64,000 nucleotides of DNA, from contig NZ_BMVY01000001.1 of assembly GCF_014650955.1 (NCBI RefSeq), positions 558,001-622,000 on the forward strand, in the 5' to 3' direction. Every line of letters begins with the position of its first letter. Position 1 is the stretch's first letter. Of the stretch, positions 16,963 through 24,635 are shown in pieces. The position numbers and the translations under genes are program-made. Source of the stretch: Streptomyces tauricus. Its GTDB lineage: Bacteria > Actinomycetota > Actinomycetes > Streptomycetales > Streptomycetaceae. The notes beneath the pieces are model-generated. The model searched no databases, was not told the origin of the DNA, and saw only the letters and a list, made by a program, of their open reading frames with translations.

Positions 16963-17865
16963 TCATGCACCTGAGGTCTGCCGGCTTCTCCTCGGTGCGG
17001 GCGAGACCTGGCGTGCGGTCGGACTACCCGCATCAGCGGGGTGGGCCGCGGAAGCGCTGAGGGCTTCGAAGCGTTGAGCTGTGTCGGTGCCCGCGAGTGG
17101 CCTCATGACCAGCAGGCTGCGAGTCGTGGTCGCGCTGCGGATGGTGTCGCAGCTCACCTCGAACCGTCCGTGCCGCTGGTGCACCAATTCCTTGTGCGTG
17201 GACTGGATGTGGCCAACGCCCATGTCCTCCCAGAGGTATTGGAACTCCGCGCTGGACGCCAGCAGATCGGTGACCAAGTCGCTGGACGCTCGGTCGTGTC
17301 CTCGTGCCGCCCAAGCCGATCGGAGAATGGCCGCGTACTGTCGCCCGACCGCCGGGTCATCTTCGAGGAAGCTCTGGGCGCGGGCTTCTGGTTCGGTGAA
17401 CCAGCGCCAGATGGCGTTGACGCGTCGTCCCGTCTGCTGGGCCCATGGACCGAACAGCATGACGCTGAGACGGTTCTGCGCGAGGACGTTGCTCAGGTCG
17501 TCGACCACATGGGCCGGTGTGTGAATGAGCGAGTCGAGGAGAAAGCGCAACTCCGGCTCGACGCGGTCCTCGGTGTCGGACGCCGCACTGGCCGGGTAGC
17601 CGGCGAGGTTGTGGAGGTAGTTTCTCTCGGCATCGTCAAGCTTCAGTACCGTTGCCAGGACGGTCAGAAGCCGCACCGACGGCCGGCCCGCACGATCCTG
17701 TTCCAGGCGCTCGTAGTAGTCGACTGAGATGTCCGCCAGGAGGGCGACCTCGGAGCGCCGCAGTCCCGGCGTGCGGCGACGCGCGCCCGTCGACAGCCCG
17801 ACATCGGCGGGTTGCACCGCTTCCCGTCGAGTTCGGAGAAAACGCCCCAACTCACCGGAGTTCAA
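16963..17865 (-). CDS. XRE-family regulator with MmyB-like ligand-binding domain
   Basis: The 300-residue protein has an N-terminal helix-turn-helix (about residues 5-80: RRTPGLRRSEVALLADIS, then YYERLEQDRAGRPS) and a C-terminal MmyB-like domain (about 100-275) proposed to bind a small hydrophobic ligand. In Streptomyces these proteins are often divergent from a single oxidoreductase or hydrolase; here the neighbour is the carboxylesterase at 18215, with a 349-bp gap containing a pentamer repeat array. Confidence 0.9.
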   Translation of the reverse strand: MNSGELGRFLRTRREAVQPADVGLSTGARRRTPGLRRSEVALLADISVDYYERLEQDRAGRPSVRLLTVLATVLKLDDAERNYLHNLAGYPASAASDTEDRVEPELRFLLDSLIHTPAHVVDDLSNVLAQNRLSVMLFGPWAQQTGRRVNAIWRWFTEPEARAQSFLEDDPAVGRQYAAILRSAWAARGHDRASSDLVTDLLASSAEFQYLWEDMGVGHIQSTHKELVHQRHGRFEVSCDTIRSATTTRSLLVMRPLAGTDTAQRFEALSASAAHPADAGSPTARQVSPAPRRSRQTSGA

Positions 17866-17920
17866 CGAGGATCCTCCACTTGCCGTGTTCGTGACGGTGA
17901 GCGATCTGCCGCACGGCCGG

Positions 17921-17990
17921 AGCAGCTCAGCTCAGGTCAGCTCAGCTCAGGTCAGGTCAGGTCAGGGCAGCTCAGGTCGGCTCAGGTCAG
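17921..17990. repeat. Imperfect tandem pentamer array, AGCTC/AGGTC
   Basis: About 13-14 consecutive 5-bp units alternate between AGCTC and AGGTC with a few variants (AGGGC, GGCTC). The array lies in the gap between the XRE regulator and the carboxylesterase genes, about 225 bp before the esterase start. A period of five bases rules out a coding explanation in one frame. It could be a slippage-prone simple repeat or a cluster of half-sites for a regulator. Confidence 0.85.
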
Positions 17991-18214
17991 GGAACCGACT
18001 GTACCGGCTCACCTCGCGCCCGACACCGGGCGGATACGCCGGCGCGGGCGATGGGGGCGCTGCGACGGACGGAGAGTACGTACGGATGCGTAACGAATTG
18101 AGGGTCGCCCTGGGAGAGCGGGTCTCACGCGGGCGTTGTTCTCCCCCGCGAACGGACGCAGTATGCGAGTTCGGCACAGACGAAGTGCGCTGTGCGAAAC
18201 ACCAGGAAGGCTCC

Positions 18215-19699
18215 ATGCCCACCATCGCGACCCCGCACGGCACCTTGAGTGGCTCTGAGACCGATGGCGTCACCGCCTTCAAGGGAGTCCCGTACGCCGC
18301 CGCACCTTTCGGCCCGAACCGTTTCCTGCCTCCCCAGCCGGTCGAACCCTGGCAGGGCATACGCGACGCACATCACTTCGGGCACACCGCGCCCCGAGTC
18401 GCCTATCCCGCTCCCCTTGACGTCCTGGTCCCCGAGGTCGAAAGGACAGGTGAGGGCTGTCTGAACCTCAACATCTGGACACCTGACCTGGCGGCTCGGC
18501 TCCCCGTCATGGTGTGGCTGCACGGCGGATCTTTCACCAACGGATCCGGCGCCGCGCCCGCCTACGACGGCGCCCGGTTCGCCCGGGACGGCGTGGTGTG
18601 CGTGACCATCAACTACCGGCTGGGAGCCGACGGGTTCCTGTACCTCGGCGACGGCGACACAGCCAACCTCGGACTGCGCGACCAGCTGGCCGCGCTTCGG
18701 TGGGTCCAGGAGAACATCTCGCTGTTCGGTGGCGATCCCCGCAAGGTGACTGTCTTCGGCGAGTCCGCGGGCGCCATGAGCATCGGCGCTCTCCTCGCCG
18801 TCCCCGCCGCGGACGGACTGTTCCAGCGTGCAGTCCTGCAGAGCGGGGCAGCACACCATGCCCTCCCCGCAGCGACGGCGCGCCGGATCGGCCACCACTT
18901 CACGGACATGCTGGGTATACCCCCCACTCGGCACAGCCTCTCGGGTGTCTCCTTCGACCGCTTGGCCGAGGCGGCGGAGAAGCTGCGTACTGCCATCGCG
19001 GCCGATCCCGATCCGCGGCGCTGGAACGAGGTCGCGCACAACCTGATGCCCTTCGAACCGGTCGTCGACGGAGACCTGTTGCCCCGCGACCCGCTCCCCT
19101 CGATCGCGGACGGTTCAGCAGCCACTGTCGATGTCCTGGTCGGAAGCAACACCGACGAGTTCAGGCTCTTCCTGGAGCCCACGGGTGTCATCGGCTTCAT
19201 AGACTCCGCGACCCTGGAAGGTGCCGCCGCCGGCTACGGTCTCGATCCCGAAGAGGCTGTCGCTGTCTACCGCGCGAAGCATCCCGATGGCACTCCCGGT
19301 GACCTGCTCGCGGCACTCGCGACGGACTGGTACTACCGGATTCCCGCCATTCGCCTCGCGGAAGCTCACGTCGGCCGGCCCGGGCGTACCTACCTGTACG
19401 AATTCGCGTGGCGGCCGTCGACTTTCGAGGGGCGCCTGGGAGCGTGCCACACCCTTGAGATCCCGTTCGTCTTCGACAATCTGCAGGTGCCGGCCCTGTC
19501 GCCGTTGCTCGGCCCTGAACCCCCTCAGCAACTCGCCGATGAGATGCACGCTGCCTGGATCGCCTTCGCCACCCACGGAGATCCTGGCTGGGCGCCCTAC
19601 GACATCATGAACCGCACCACGATGCGTTTCGACACCGAATCCCGTCCCCTCGACGACCCCGACGCCGAGCAGCGGTCGCTGTGGGACGGACGGCGCTGA
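18215..19699 (+). CDS. Type-B carboxylesterase
   Basis: The 494-residue protein has the carboxylesterase signature FGESAGAMS with nucleophile Ser184, oxyanion-hole HGG at 103-105 and the EDCLNLNIW-like motif near residue 82 (here EGCLNLNIW). Residues of the Glu and His of the triad fall in DEFRLF near 310 and in ACHTLEIPFVF near 407. It resembles para-nitrobenzyl esterases and lacks a signal peptide, so it acts in the cytoplasm on ester substrates. ATG 18215 follows AGGAAGG; the frame is open much further upstream but through the pentamer repeat array, which is not coding. Confidence 0.9.
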   Translation: MPTIATPHGTLSGSETDGVTAFKGVPYAAAPFGPNRFLPPQPVEPWQGIRDAHHFGHTAPRVAYPAPLDVLVPEVERTGEGCLNLNIWTPDLAARLPVMVWLHGGSFTNGSGAAPAYDGARFARDGVVCVTINYRLGADGFLYLGDGDTANLGLRDQLAALRWVQENISLFGGDPRKVTVFGESAGAMSIGALLAVPAADGLFQRAVLQSGAAHHALPAATARRIGHHFTDMLGIPPTRHSLSGVSFDRLAEAAEKLRTAIAADPDPRRWNEVAHNLMPFEPVVDGDLLPRDPLPSIADGSAATVDVLVGSNTDEFRLFLEPTGVIGFIDSATLEGAAAGYGLDPEEAVAVYRAKHPDGTPGDLLAALATDWYYRIPAIRLAEAHVGRPGRTYLYEFAWRPSTFEGRLGACHTLEIPFVFDNLQVPALSPLLGPEPPQQLADEMHAAWIAFATHGDPGWAPYDIMNRTTMRFDTESRPLDDPDAEQRSLWDGRR

Positions 19700-19733
19700 C
19701 ACGCTGTCGAGTTCGAAAGAGGAGCGGGAGCTC

Positions 19734-20430
19734 GTGAAAGGAATCATCCACACTGCGCCAAGGCGTGAGGAAAGGGAGCCCATACCCGATACCTACACAT
19801 CGGCCGATGAACCGAAAGCCGCAATCCGCGGCAAGGACGGTTACTCGCTGGCGATCGCCAACCGCGATGAAATCCGTGAAGCCCAGCAACTGCGCCACCT
19901 CGTGTTCACGACCGAGTTCGGTCCCCACCTGTCCTCTTTGGGCAGTGGACTGGATATCGACGAGTACGCCGAGTACGCGGACCATCTGATCGTGCGTGAG
20001 AATCGCAGCGGGATGATCGTCGGTACGTATCGCATGATGCCACCGCGGTGTGCGGCACTCGTGGGTGATCGGTTCGGGGACCGAACCTTTGATCTCGGGC
20101 CGCTGGACCCCGTTGCCGCGGACCTGGTGGAAACCGGACGCTCGTGTGTACATCCGGATCACCGAAACGGCGAGGTCATCCATATCTGATCTGGAGTGGC
20201 ATCGGCCAGTACATGCGCAGGACGGGACACCGTTGGCTGGGCGGTTGCGCCTGGGCTCCGTTGAACCACGGAGAGGCGCCCGCCGACACCGGCGCTGGCA
20301 CCTGGAAAACGGTCCGTGATCGATACCTCGCCCCGCGCGAATTCCGGGTCGCTCCTCTTCAGAGCCTTCAGAGCGCTGGTGATTTCGATGCGGATCGCCT
20401 TGTCGTGCCACCGTTGTTGAGATGGTCTGC
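19734..20430 (+). pseudogene. Frameshifted GNAT-type N-acyltransferase (OlsB/hemolysin-like)
   Basis: The first 150 codons encode the N-terminal part of an ornithine/lysine acyl-ACP N-acyltransferase-like protein (REAQQLRHLVFTTEFG, IVGTYRMMPP, LVETGRSCVHPDHRNG). At about 20180 the frame is lost: the continuation LIWSGIGQYMRRTGHRWLGG, GTWKTVRDRYLAPREFRV and FDADRLVVPPLL lies in the frame two bases away. This fits a two-base insertion or one-base deletion near 20175-20185. The C-terminus is also missing, because an unrelated fragment begins at about 20427. Intact relatives acylate amino-acid head groups of membrane lipids. Confidence 0.7.
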
Positions 20431-20546
20431 GGCCCGGCGAGTGACTCCACGAGCTGCAGACCGCTGACCAGCAGGAGACCGTAGGCCGAGCCGAGGACGA
20501 CGGCCGTCCCGAGCAGGAGGAGTGTCTGCCACGCACCCGGCGTCCT
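20427..20546 (-). pseudogene. Fragment of a membrane transporter (MFS-like)
   Basis: About 40 codons on the minus strand give a hydrophobic segment that reads like one transmembrane helix pair of an MFS transporter (RTPGAWQTLLLLGTAVVLGS, then YGLLLVSGLQLVE). The surrounding sequence in that frame has no coding character. It is wedged between two other gene fragments. Confidence 0.4.
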
Positions 20547-20580
20547 GCGCCACACCGTCAGCGAAGACGGCACACCCCGG

Positions 20581-20838
20581 GTGCAGACCAGGAAGGTCAC
20601 CGGCTTCACCAACACCGAAGAGGGAGGCGTCCAACTCACCGACGTCGTCCCCTTCCTCGTCGAGGACGAACTCAAGAACCTCGGCGGCCACTACTCCAAG
20701 ATCGGCGTCTGGGAACCGTACGTCGTCCAGGACGGCCTGCTCATCACCGGCCAGAACCCCGCCTCCTCCGGCCCGGCAGCCGACACCCTCATCGCGCTCA
20801 CCACTGCTCAGGCCGGATCGGGCCGGATCGGTCGGTGA
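20581..20838 (+). pseudogene. C-terminal half of a DJ-1/PfpI (type 1 glutamine amidotransferase-like) protein
   Basis: The frame encodes KVTGFTNTEEGG, LTDVVPFLVEDELKNLGGHY and DGLLITGQNPASSGPAA, the characteristic C-terminal blocks of DJ-1/PfpI proteins related to Hsp31. The N-terminal half including the nucleophilic elbow Cys is absent, so the product would be inactive. No start with a ribosome-binding site is present. Confidence 0.65.
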
Positions 20839-20874
20839 GGACGGCTTGTCCGCCTCGGAGTGAAGCAGAGGTTT

Positions 20875-20914
20875 CGGCACTGCCTGCCTGGCTGAAGCCA
20901 GGCAGGCAGTGCCG
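20875..20914. terminator. Perfect 19-bp inverted repeat with 2-nt loop
   Basis: Left arm CGGCACTGCCTGCCTGGCT (20875-20893), loop GA, right arm the exact complement (20896-20914). It lies after the plus-strand gene fragments and before the convergent TetR gene, the expected place for a bidirectional terminator. There is no U-tract, as is common in Streptomyces. A mobile-element terminus is an alternative. Confidence 0.6.
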
Positions 20915-21088
20915 CGTGATCTGGGCGGGGGACGGCTCCCGGCTCCCAGCCGCCCCTCATGCCGGGGCCTGGCCGGGACCGGACCAGACGGGTGTCCACT
21001 CACCATGCGTCGCGTCGGCTCCCGTCAGCAGGAAGCAGCAGCGAGCCGCGGGGGAGGAAGGGCGTAATCCGGCCCGCTGTAATCGCCT

Positions 21089-21685
21089 CTACGCGTGCAG
21101 GAGTCGGCGAGTCATCGCCGTGGTGGCATCGAGGGGTTCGAGGCTCCGATGGATCTTGGCCATGACACTGGCGCCGAGCCACATGTCGTAGAGGATCTGT
21201 GCCGTCTCGCGCGGAGCGCCGTCGATCGCGACCGATCCGTCCGTGAGGCCACTCGTGATGGCCCGCTCAAGGCGGTCGACGATCGCGCCCGTGCCCTCCT
21301 TGAGGGCCAGCCGCATCGGTTCGGAAAGGTCCGACACCTCGGCTCCGAGCTTCACCGCGAGGCACTTGCCCTGGCACTCGTCGAAGCTCTGCGTTTCCCG
21401 CCACATCTGCCAGTAGGACATCAGACGCTCGGCGGCGGACCGGCCGGGCTGTGCGAGTACCTGGTCCATGTCGGCGAGATAGTCGTCGAAGTAGCTCTTC
21501 AGCAGGGCCTCGCCGAAGGCGTCCTTGGAGGAGAAGTAGTGGTAGAAGGACCCCTTCGGTACGGCGGCCGCCGCGAGCACCTCGTTGAGGCCGACTGCGG
21601 AGTAGCCCTTGTGGGCCATGATCCGCCGGGCGGCGTCGAGGATGTTCCGACGAGTGTCGGCGCTGCGCGCTGTGGTGGCTGGCAT
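21089..21685 (-). CDS. TetR/AcrR-family regulator (NemR-like)
   Basis: The 198-residue protein has an N-terminal TetR helix-turn-helix (residues 10-60: ILDAARRIMAHKGYSAVG, KGSFYHYFSSKDAF) and an all-helical C-terminal domain with the CQGKCLAVKLGAE pattern containing two cysteines near residue 106, as in NemR/YxaF-type sensors of electrophiles. A palindromic site lies 23 bp upstream of the start. No oxidoreductase gene is next to it, although NemR-type regulators usually control one. Confidence 0.9.
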   Translation of the reverse strand: MPATTARSADTRRNILDAARRIMAHKGYSAVGLNEVLAAAAVPKGSFYHYFSSKDAFGEALLKSYFDDYLADMDQVLAQPGRSAAERLMSYWQMWRETQSFDECQGKCLAVKLGAEVSDLSEPMRLALKEGTGAIVDRLERAITSGLTDGSVAIDGAPRETAQILYDMWLGASVMAKIHRSLEPLDATTAMTRRLLHA

Positions 21686-21707
21686 ACCCCGAACTGTACC
21701 CGAGCAA

Positions 21708-21722
21708 TAGACCAGTCGTCTA
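21708..21722. promoter_or_regulatory. Candidate TetR operator TAGACCAGTCGTCTA
   Basis: A 15-bp site with perfect 5-bp arms TAGAC and GTCTA around a 5-bp centre lies just upstream of the TetR gene start. This matches the TAGAC-n-GTCTA style of operator known for NemR-type TetR regulators of actinobacteria. Autoregulation is the simplest reading. Confidence 0.6.
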
Positions 21723-21829
21723 AACTTGTCGCGAAAGTCCAGGTGCCCACCGCCGGGGGGACGGGTGAACCGGGGAAGTCGACGTCCCCGCCTCGCGTGG
21801 GCAGGTTGATTCCCGTGCTCGATGTCAGA

Positions 21830-22243
21830 TCATGCGTCCTCGGTGAGTACCCGCAGTGTTCGAAGCAGTTCCGTGCGCTGCGCCTCGTCGAGAGGTGCGA
21901 AGAGGTCCTGCAGTACGCCGACTGACAACTGCCGACCCTCCGCGAGTGTTGTACGTCCCTCCTCGGTGAGGGTGTGCTCGAAGCGTCGCCCGCGGCCTGC
22001 GGACCGAGCGATGAGCCCACGGTCCACAAGGCGGTTCGCGAGCGTGCCGAACGCCTGATCGCTCTGGAACGTGGCGACGGCGAGTTCATGCCCGGAGGCT
22101 CCCGGCATCCGTTCGATGGCGCGCAGGGCATCCCACTGGACGAGGCTGACCCCGATCTCGCGGAGCGCGGCATCCATCGTGCGGTGGTTCCGGTACTGCG
22201 CACGCTTGATCGCTTGCCCGAGGACTTCTAGGTCGGTCGTCAT
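21830..22243 (-). CDS. MarR-family regulator
   Basis: The 137-residue protein is a single winged-helix MarR domain: recognition region ASGHELAVATFQSDQAFGTL near residues 48-67, wing GRGRRFEHTLTEEG near 83-96, and dimerisation helices at both ends. It is divergent from the alpha/beta hydrolase gene at 22298, and a palindrome lies between the two starts, so it probably represses both. Confidence 0.92.
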   Translation of the reverse strand: MTTDLEVLGQAIKRAQYRNHRTMDAALREIGVSLVQWDALRAIERMPGASGHELAVATFQSDQAFGTLANRLVDRGLIARSAGRGRRFEHTLTEEGRTTLAEGRQLSVGVLQDLFAPLDEAQRTELLRTLRVLTEDA

Positions 22244-22255
22244 GGTGCTACTGTA

Positions 22256-22281
22256 TCAACATCGGTATATAAACATGTTGA
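22256..22281. promoter_or_regulatory. Candidate MarR operator in the divergent promoter
   Basis: TCAACAT (22256-22262) and its exact complement ATGTTGA (22275-22281) flank a 12-bp AT-rich centre containing GGTATATAA, which could hold a -10 element. It lies between the starts of the MarR and hydrolase genes. Confidence 0.55.
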
Positions 22282-22297
22282 GTCATGGAGGAGCGTC

Positions 22298-23074
22298 ATG
22301 AGCATTTCCCTTCCGAAGGACCTTCCTGTCATCCAGGCCGGCGCGCCCGAGGCACGCACGGCTCTCGTGCTGCACGGCGGTGGCGGGCCGCGGACAGTCG
22401 CGCCCATAGTGGGACACCTCTCGGCCACCATGCACGCGATCGGGCCGACCCATCCCGGGTGGGAGGGCACAGTGCGCCCCGACTCCATCGCCTCGGTCGC
22501 GCACCTAGCGGCCGCTTACCTGGCGCGCCTGCTTGAGCACAAGGAGCACGACGTCGTGCTGATCGGGTCTTCCATCGGCGGGTGGATCGCGCTTGAGATG
22601 GCAGTGCAGGCCGCCCATGACGAGCGGTACGCGGGACTGGTCGGGGCCGTGATCGACATCGACGGCGTCGGCGCGGTCGTGGAGGGTGAGCCGGTCGCGG
22701 ACTTCTTCGCCCTGGACGCCCGCGGCCTCGCCGAAGCCGCCTGGCACGACCCGGCGCGCGGCTACGTCGACCCGGCAGGCCTCACCGATGAGCAGCGCGC
22801 GATCCAGCAGGCGAACGGACGCACGATGGCCGCCTTCGTCGGCACCGGCATGAGCGACCCGACGCTGCTCGGCCAGCTCGGCGCGGTGAACGTCCCGACG
22901 CTCGTGGTGTGGGGCGAGAGCGACCGGATCGTCACGCCGGCATACGGACGGGCTGTCGCACGTGCGGTGCCGGACGCGCAGTTCGTCGAGATCCCGGCGG
23001 CCGGGCACCTCCCGCACCTCGAAGCCCCGGACGCGACATGGTCGGCGATCGACCCGTTCCTGACGAAGTCCTAG
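22298..23074 (+). CDS. Alpha/beta-fold hydrolase
   Basis: The 258-residue protein has the alpha/beta-hydrolase layout: oxyanion region HGGGG at 26-30, nucleophile Ser92 in GSSIG, a likely acid Asp in WGESDRIV near 209 and the catalytic His in AAGHLPHLE near 235. No signal peptide is present. GGAGCG precedes the ATG. The stop codon TAG is part of the CTAG target duplication of the IS element inserted immediately after it. Substrate unknown; MarR control suggests a role in handling a xenobiotic or signalling ester. Confidence 0.88.
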   Translation: MSISLPKDLPVIQAGAPEARTALVLHGGGGPRTVAPIVGHLSATMHAIGPTHPGWEGTVRPDSIASVAHLAAAYLARLLEHKEHDVVLIGSSIGGWIALEMAVQAAHDERYAGLVGAVIDIDGVGAVVEGEPVADFFALDARGLAEAAWHDPARGYVDPAGLTDEQRAIQQANGRTMAAFVGTGMSDPTLLGQLGAVNVPTLVVWGESDRIVTPAYGRAVARAVPDAQFVEIPAAGHLPHLEAPDATWSAIDPFLTKS

Positions 23075-23961
23075 TAGGGCTTGGTCAGCTTCAGTTTCGA
23101 GTGGCGTGTCTGTTGGGCTGTTGGTGTCGTTGTGATGGTGTGAAACCTGGGGAGATGGCCGAGGTCCGGTCCTGGGGCATCGACGTTCCCCTGGTCGTCG
23201 CGGACGCCGGCTACGGTGATGCCGCCGCCTTCCGGCATGGCCTGGAGGAACGCGGTCTGCCCTACGCGATGGGCATCTCATCGCGCCACACCGCCCATCC
23301 ATCCCATGCCCAGCCCGTTCAGCCCGCCTACGCGGGCACCGGCCGGCCGCCGAAAATGCAGTATCCCGATGCACCGCAGACCGTGAAAGACCTGGTGATC
23401 GCGGCCGGACGGACGGCGGCCAGGCCGGTGTCCTGGCGGGAGGGATCCCGGCCGGGCAACGGCCGCAGCGGCTTCAAGCGCATGTACTCCCGGTTCGTCG
23501 CTCTCAGAGTCCGCCCTGCCGGACGCGATGTCCGCCGGGCCACCGACGGCCCGGAACTGCCCGAACGCTGGCTGCTGGCCGAGTGGCCCGCCACTGAGAG
23601 CGAGCCGGTGCGGTACTGGCTATCCAGCCTGCCCTCGGGGATGCCCCTGGCGGCGCTGGTGCGGCTGGCCAAGCTCCGCTGGCGCATCGAGCACGACTAC
23701 CGCGAGATGAAACAGGCCCTGGGCCTGGCTCACTTCGAGGGCCGCACCTGGAACGGCCGGCACCACCACGTCACCCTCGTCTCCGCCGCCCATGCCTTCT
23801 GCACCCTGCAACGACTGGCACGAGACCCAAAAGACGCAGCGCAGGTCTGAGCCTCTACCAGACAGTCCGCGAACTGCAGACACTCCTCGCCACCTGGACC
23901 GGCGCCTGCCCCACCTGCCACCGCAACATACCCACACCCCTACGAACCTGACCAAGCCCTA
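23075..23961 (+). mobile_element. Internally deleted IS701-family element
   Basis: The element is bounded by perfect inverted repeats: TAGGGCTTGGTCAG at 23075-23088 and its complement CTGACCAAGCCCTA at 23948-23961. Both ends are flanked by CTAG (23071-23074 and 23962-23965), the 4-bp YTAR-type target duplication of IS701 elements. At 887 bp it is far shorter than a full IS701-type element, because the left end joins mid-transposase sequence near 23140. It is therefore a non-autonomous deletion derivative. Confidence 0.85.
23148..23951 (+). pseudogene. IS701-type transposase, 5' half deleted and 3' end frameshifted
   Basis: Coding starts mid-protein at EMAEVRSWGIDVPLVVADAG, which contains a catalytic Asp of the DDE domain, and continues through WRIEHDYREMKQALGLAHFE, which contains the catalytic Glu of the family. 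The N-terminal helix-turn-helix half and first Asp region are gone. At about 23840 the frame shifts: the usual C-terminus (LSLYQTVRELQTLLATWTGA, then CPTCHRN) continues in another frame to a stop at 23949-23951. The protein cannot be functional. Confidence 0.85.
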
Positions 23962-24207
23962 CTAGCGGTGTACTCCGCTGGGCTCCGTTCCCGCTGGTCG
24001 CGCGGTCTTTGGGGCGTGGTGGGTTGATGATGCATCACTGGCCGGTGCGCCAGATCCCGAACGGGGCCTGGAATGCGCGGACTTGCGCACCGCCAGAACG
24101 CAGTCGACCTGAGCCTGGACGGAGCTGCTCATCCTCGTCGGCCTGGACGAGGATGCGCGGCGTAATCGGGAGGCGATCCGGACGGTGGGTGCGGAACACT
24201 TCGCACG

Positions 24208-24438
24208 GTGATCACGATGCACCCCGTCCTGGAGATGTACGTACCTGACGGCTTCGACCTCTGGGCTGTCGCTGAGGTCGAACCGTTCGGCTTCCTGCCC
24301 CTCAGCGGGAAGCTTTCACCCGCTGAGGTAGGGACGGTGGTGATGCGCATCGCCGACTACAACAACATCGCTCCCGATGGCGGCCACCCACCCCAGTCGG
24401 CCACCACACTCGGCTGCTTCCTGCACGGACTAATCTGA
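24208..24438 (+). CDS. Hypothetical protein, 76 residues
   Basis: From GTG 24208 the product is a compact mixed alpha/beta chain (HPVLEMYVPDGFDLW, GFLPLSGKLSPAEVG, MRIADYNNIAPDGG) with good codon bias. The start overlaps the stop of a short upstream frame (GTGA) that reads LILVGLDEDARRNREAI but has no start of its own, so the pair may be the remains of a two-gene unit cut by the IS insertion. I do not recognise the family. Confidence 0.45.
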   Translation: MITMHPVLEMYVPDGFDLWAVAEVEPFGFLPLSGKLSPAEVGTVVMRIADYNNIAPDGGHPPQSATTLGCFLHGLI

Positions 24439-24480
24439 GTGCCACGGCTCTCGTGGACGGGAAGCGGAAGCGTTGCGCCG

Positions 24481-24579
24481 GGTGCGCCGACACTCAGCTA
24501 ACTTCTATTTTCCATAGTCAGCGATGTGCATGACCTATCTGGCTATGAAAAAGGGAAGTTGGCTGAGTGTGGGTGCACC
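24481..24579. other. Large AT-rich nested hairpin downstream of the six-gene operon
   Basis: The outer arm CACTCAGCTAACTTC (24491-24505) pairs with GAAGTTGGCTGAGTG (24555-24569) with one G-T wobble. Inside, CCATAG and CTATG with flanking T- and A-runs continue the stem, and outside GGTGC/GCACC add a further closing pair of arms. The whole is about 100 nt and conspicuously AT-rich for this genome. It lies between the convergent gene at 24438 and the end of the operon at 24636, so it may be the operon terminator, a structured RNA or a protein-binding site. Confidence 0.6.
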
Positions 24580-24635
24580 GGGAGGATGACGCCGACCGCC
24601 CCCGGATACGACCCTCTGATCCCGGGCCCGGAGAA

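Noticed and set aside
17921..17990. Possible CRISPR or minisatellite coding repeat
   Set aside because: A 5-bp period cannot be a CRISPR repeat and does not give a consistent peptide; it is a simple repeat in an intergenic gap.
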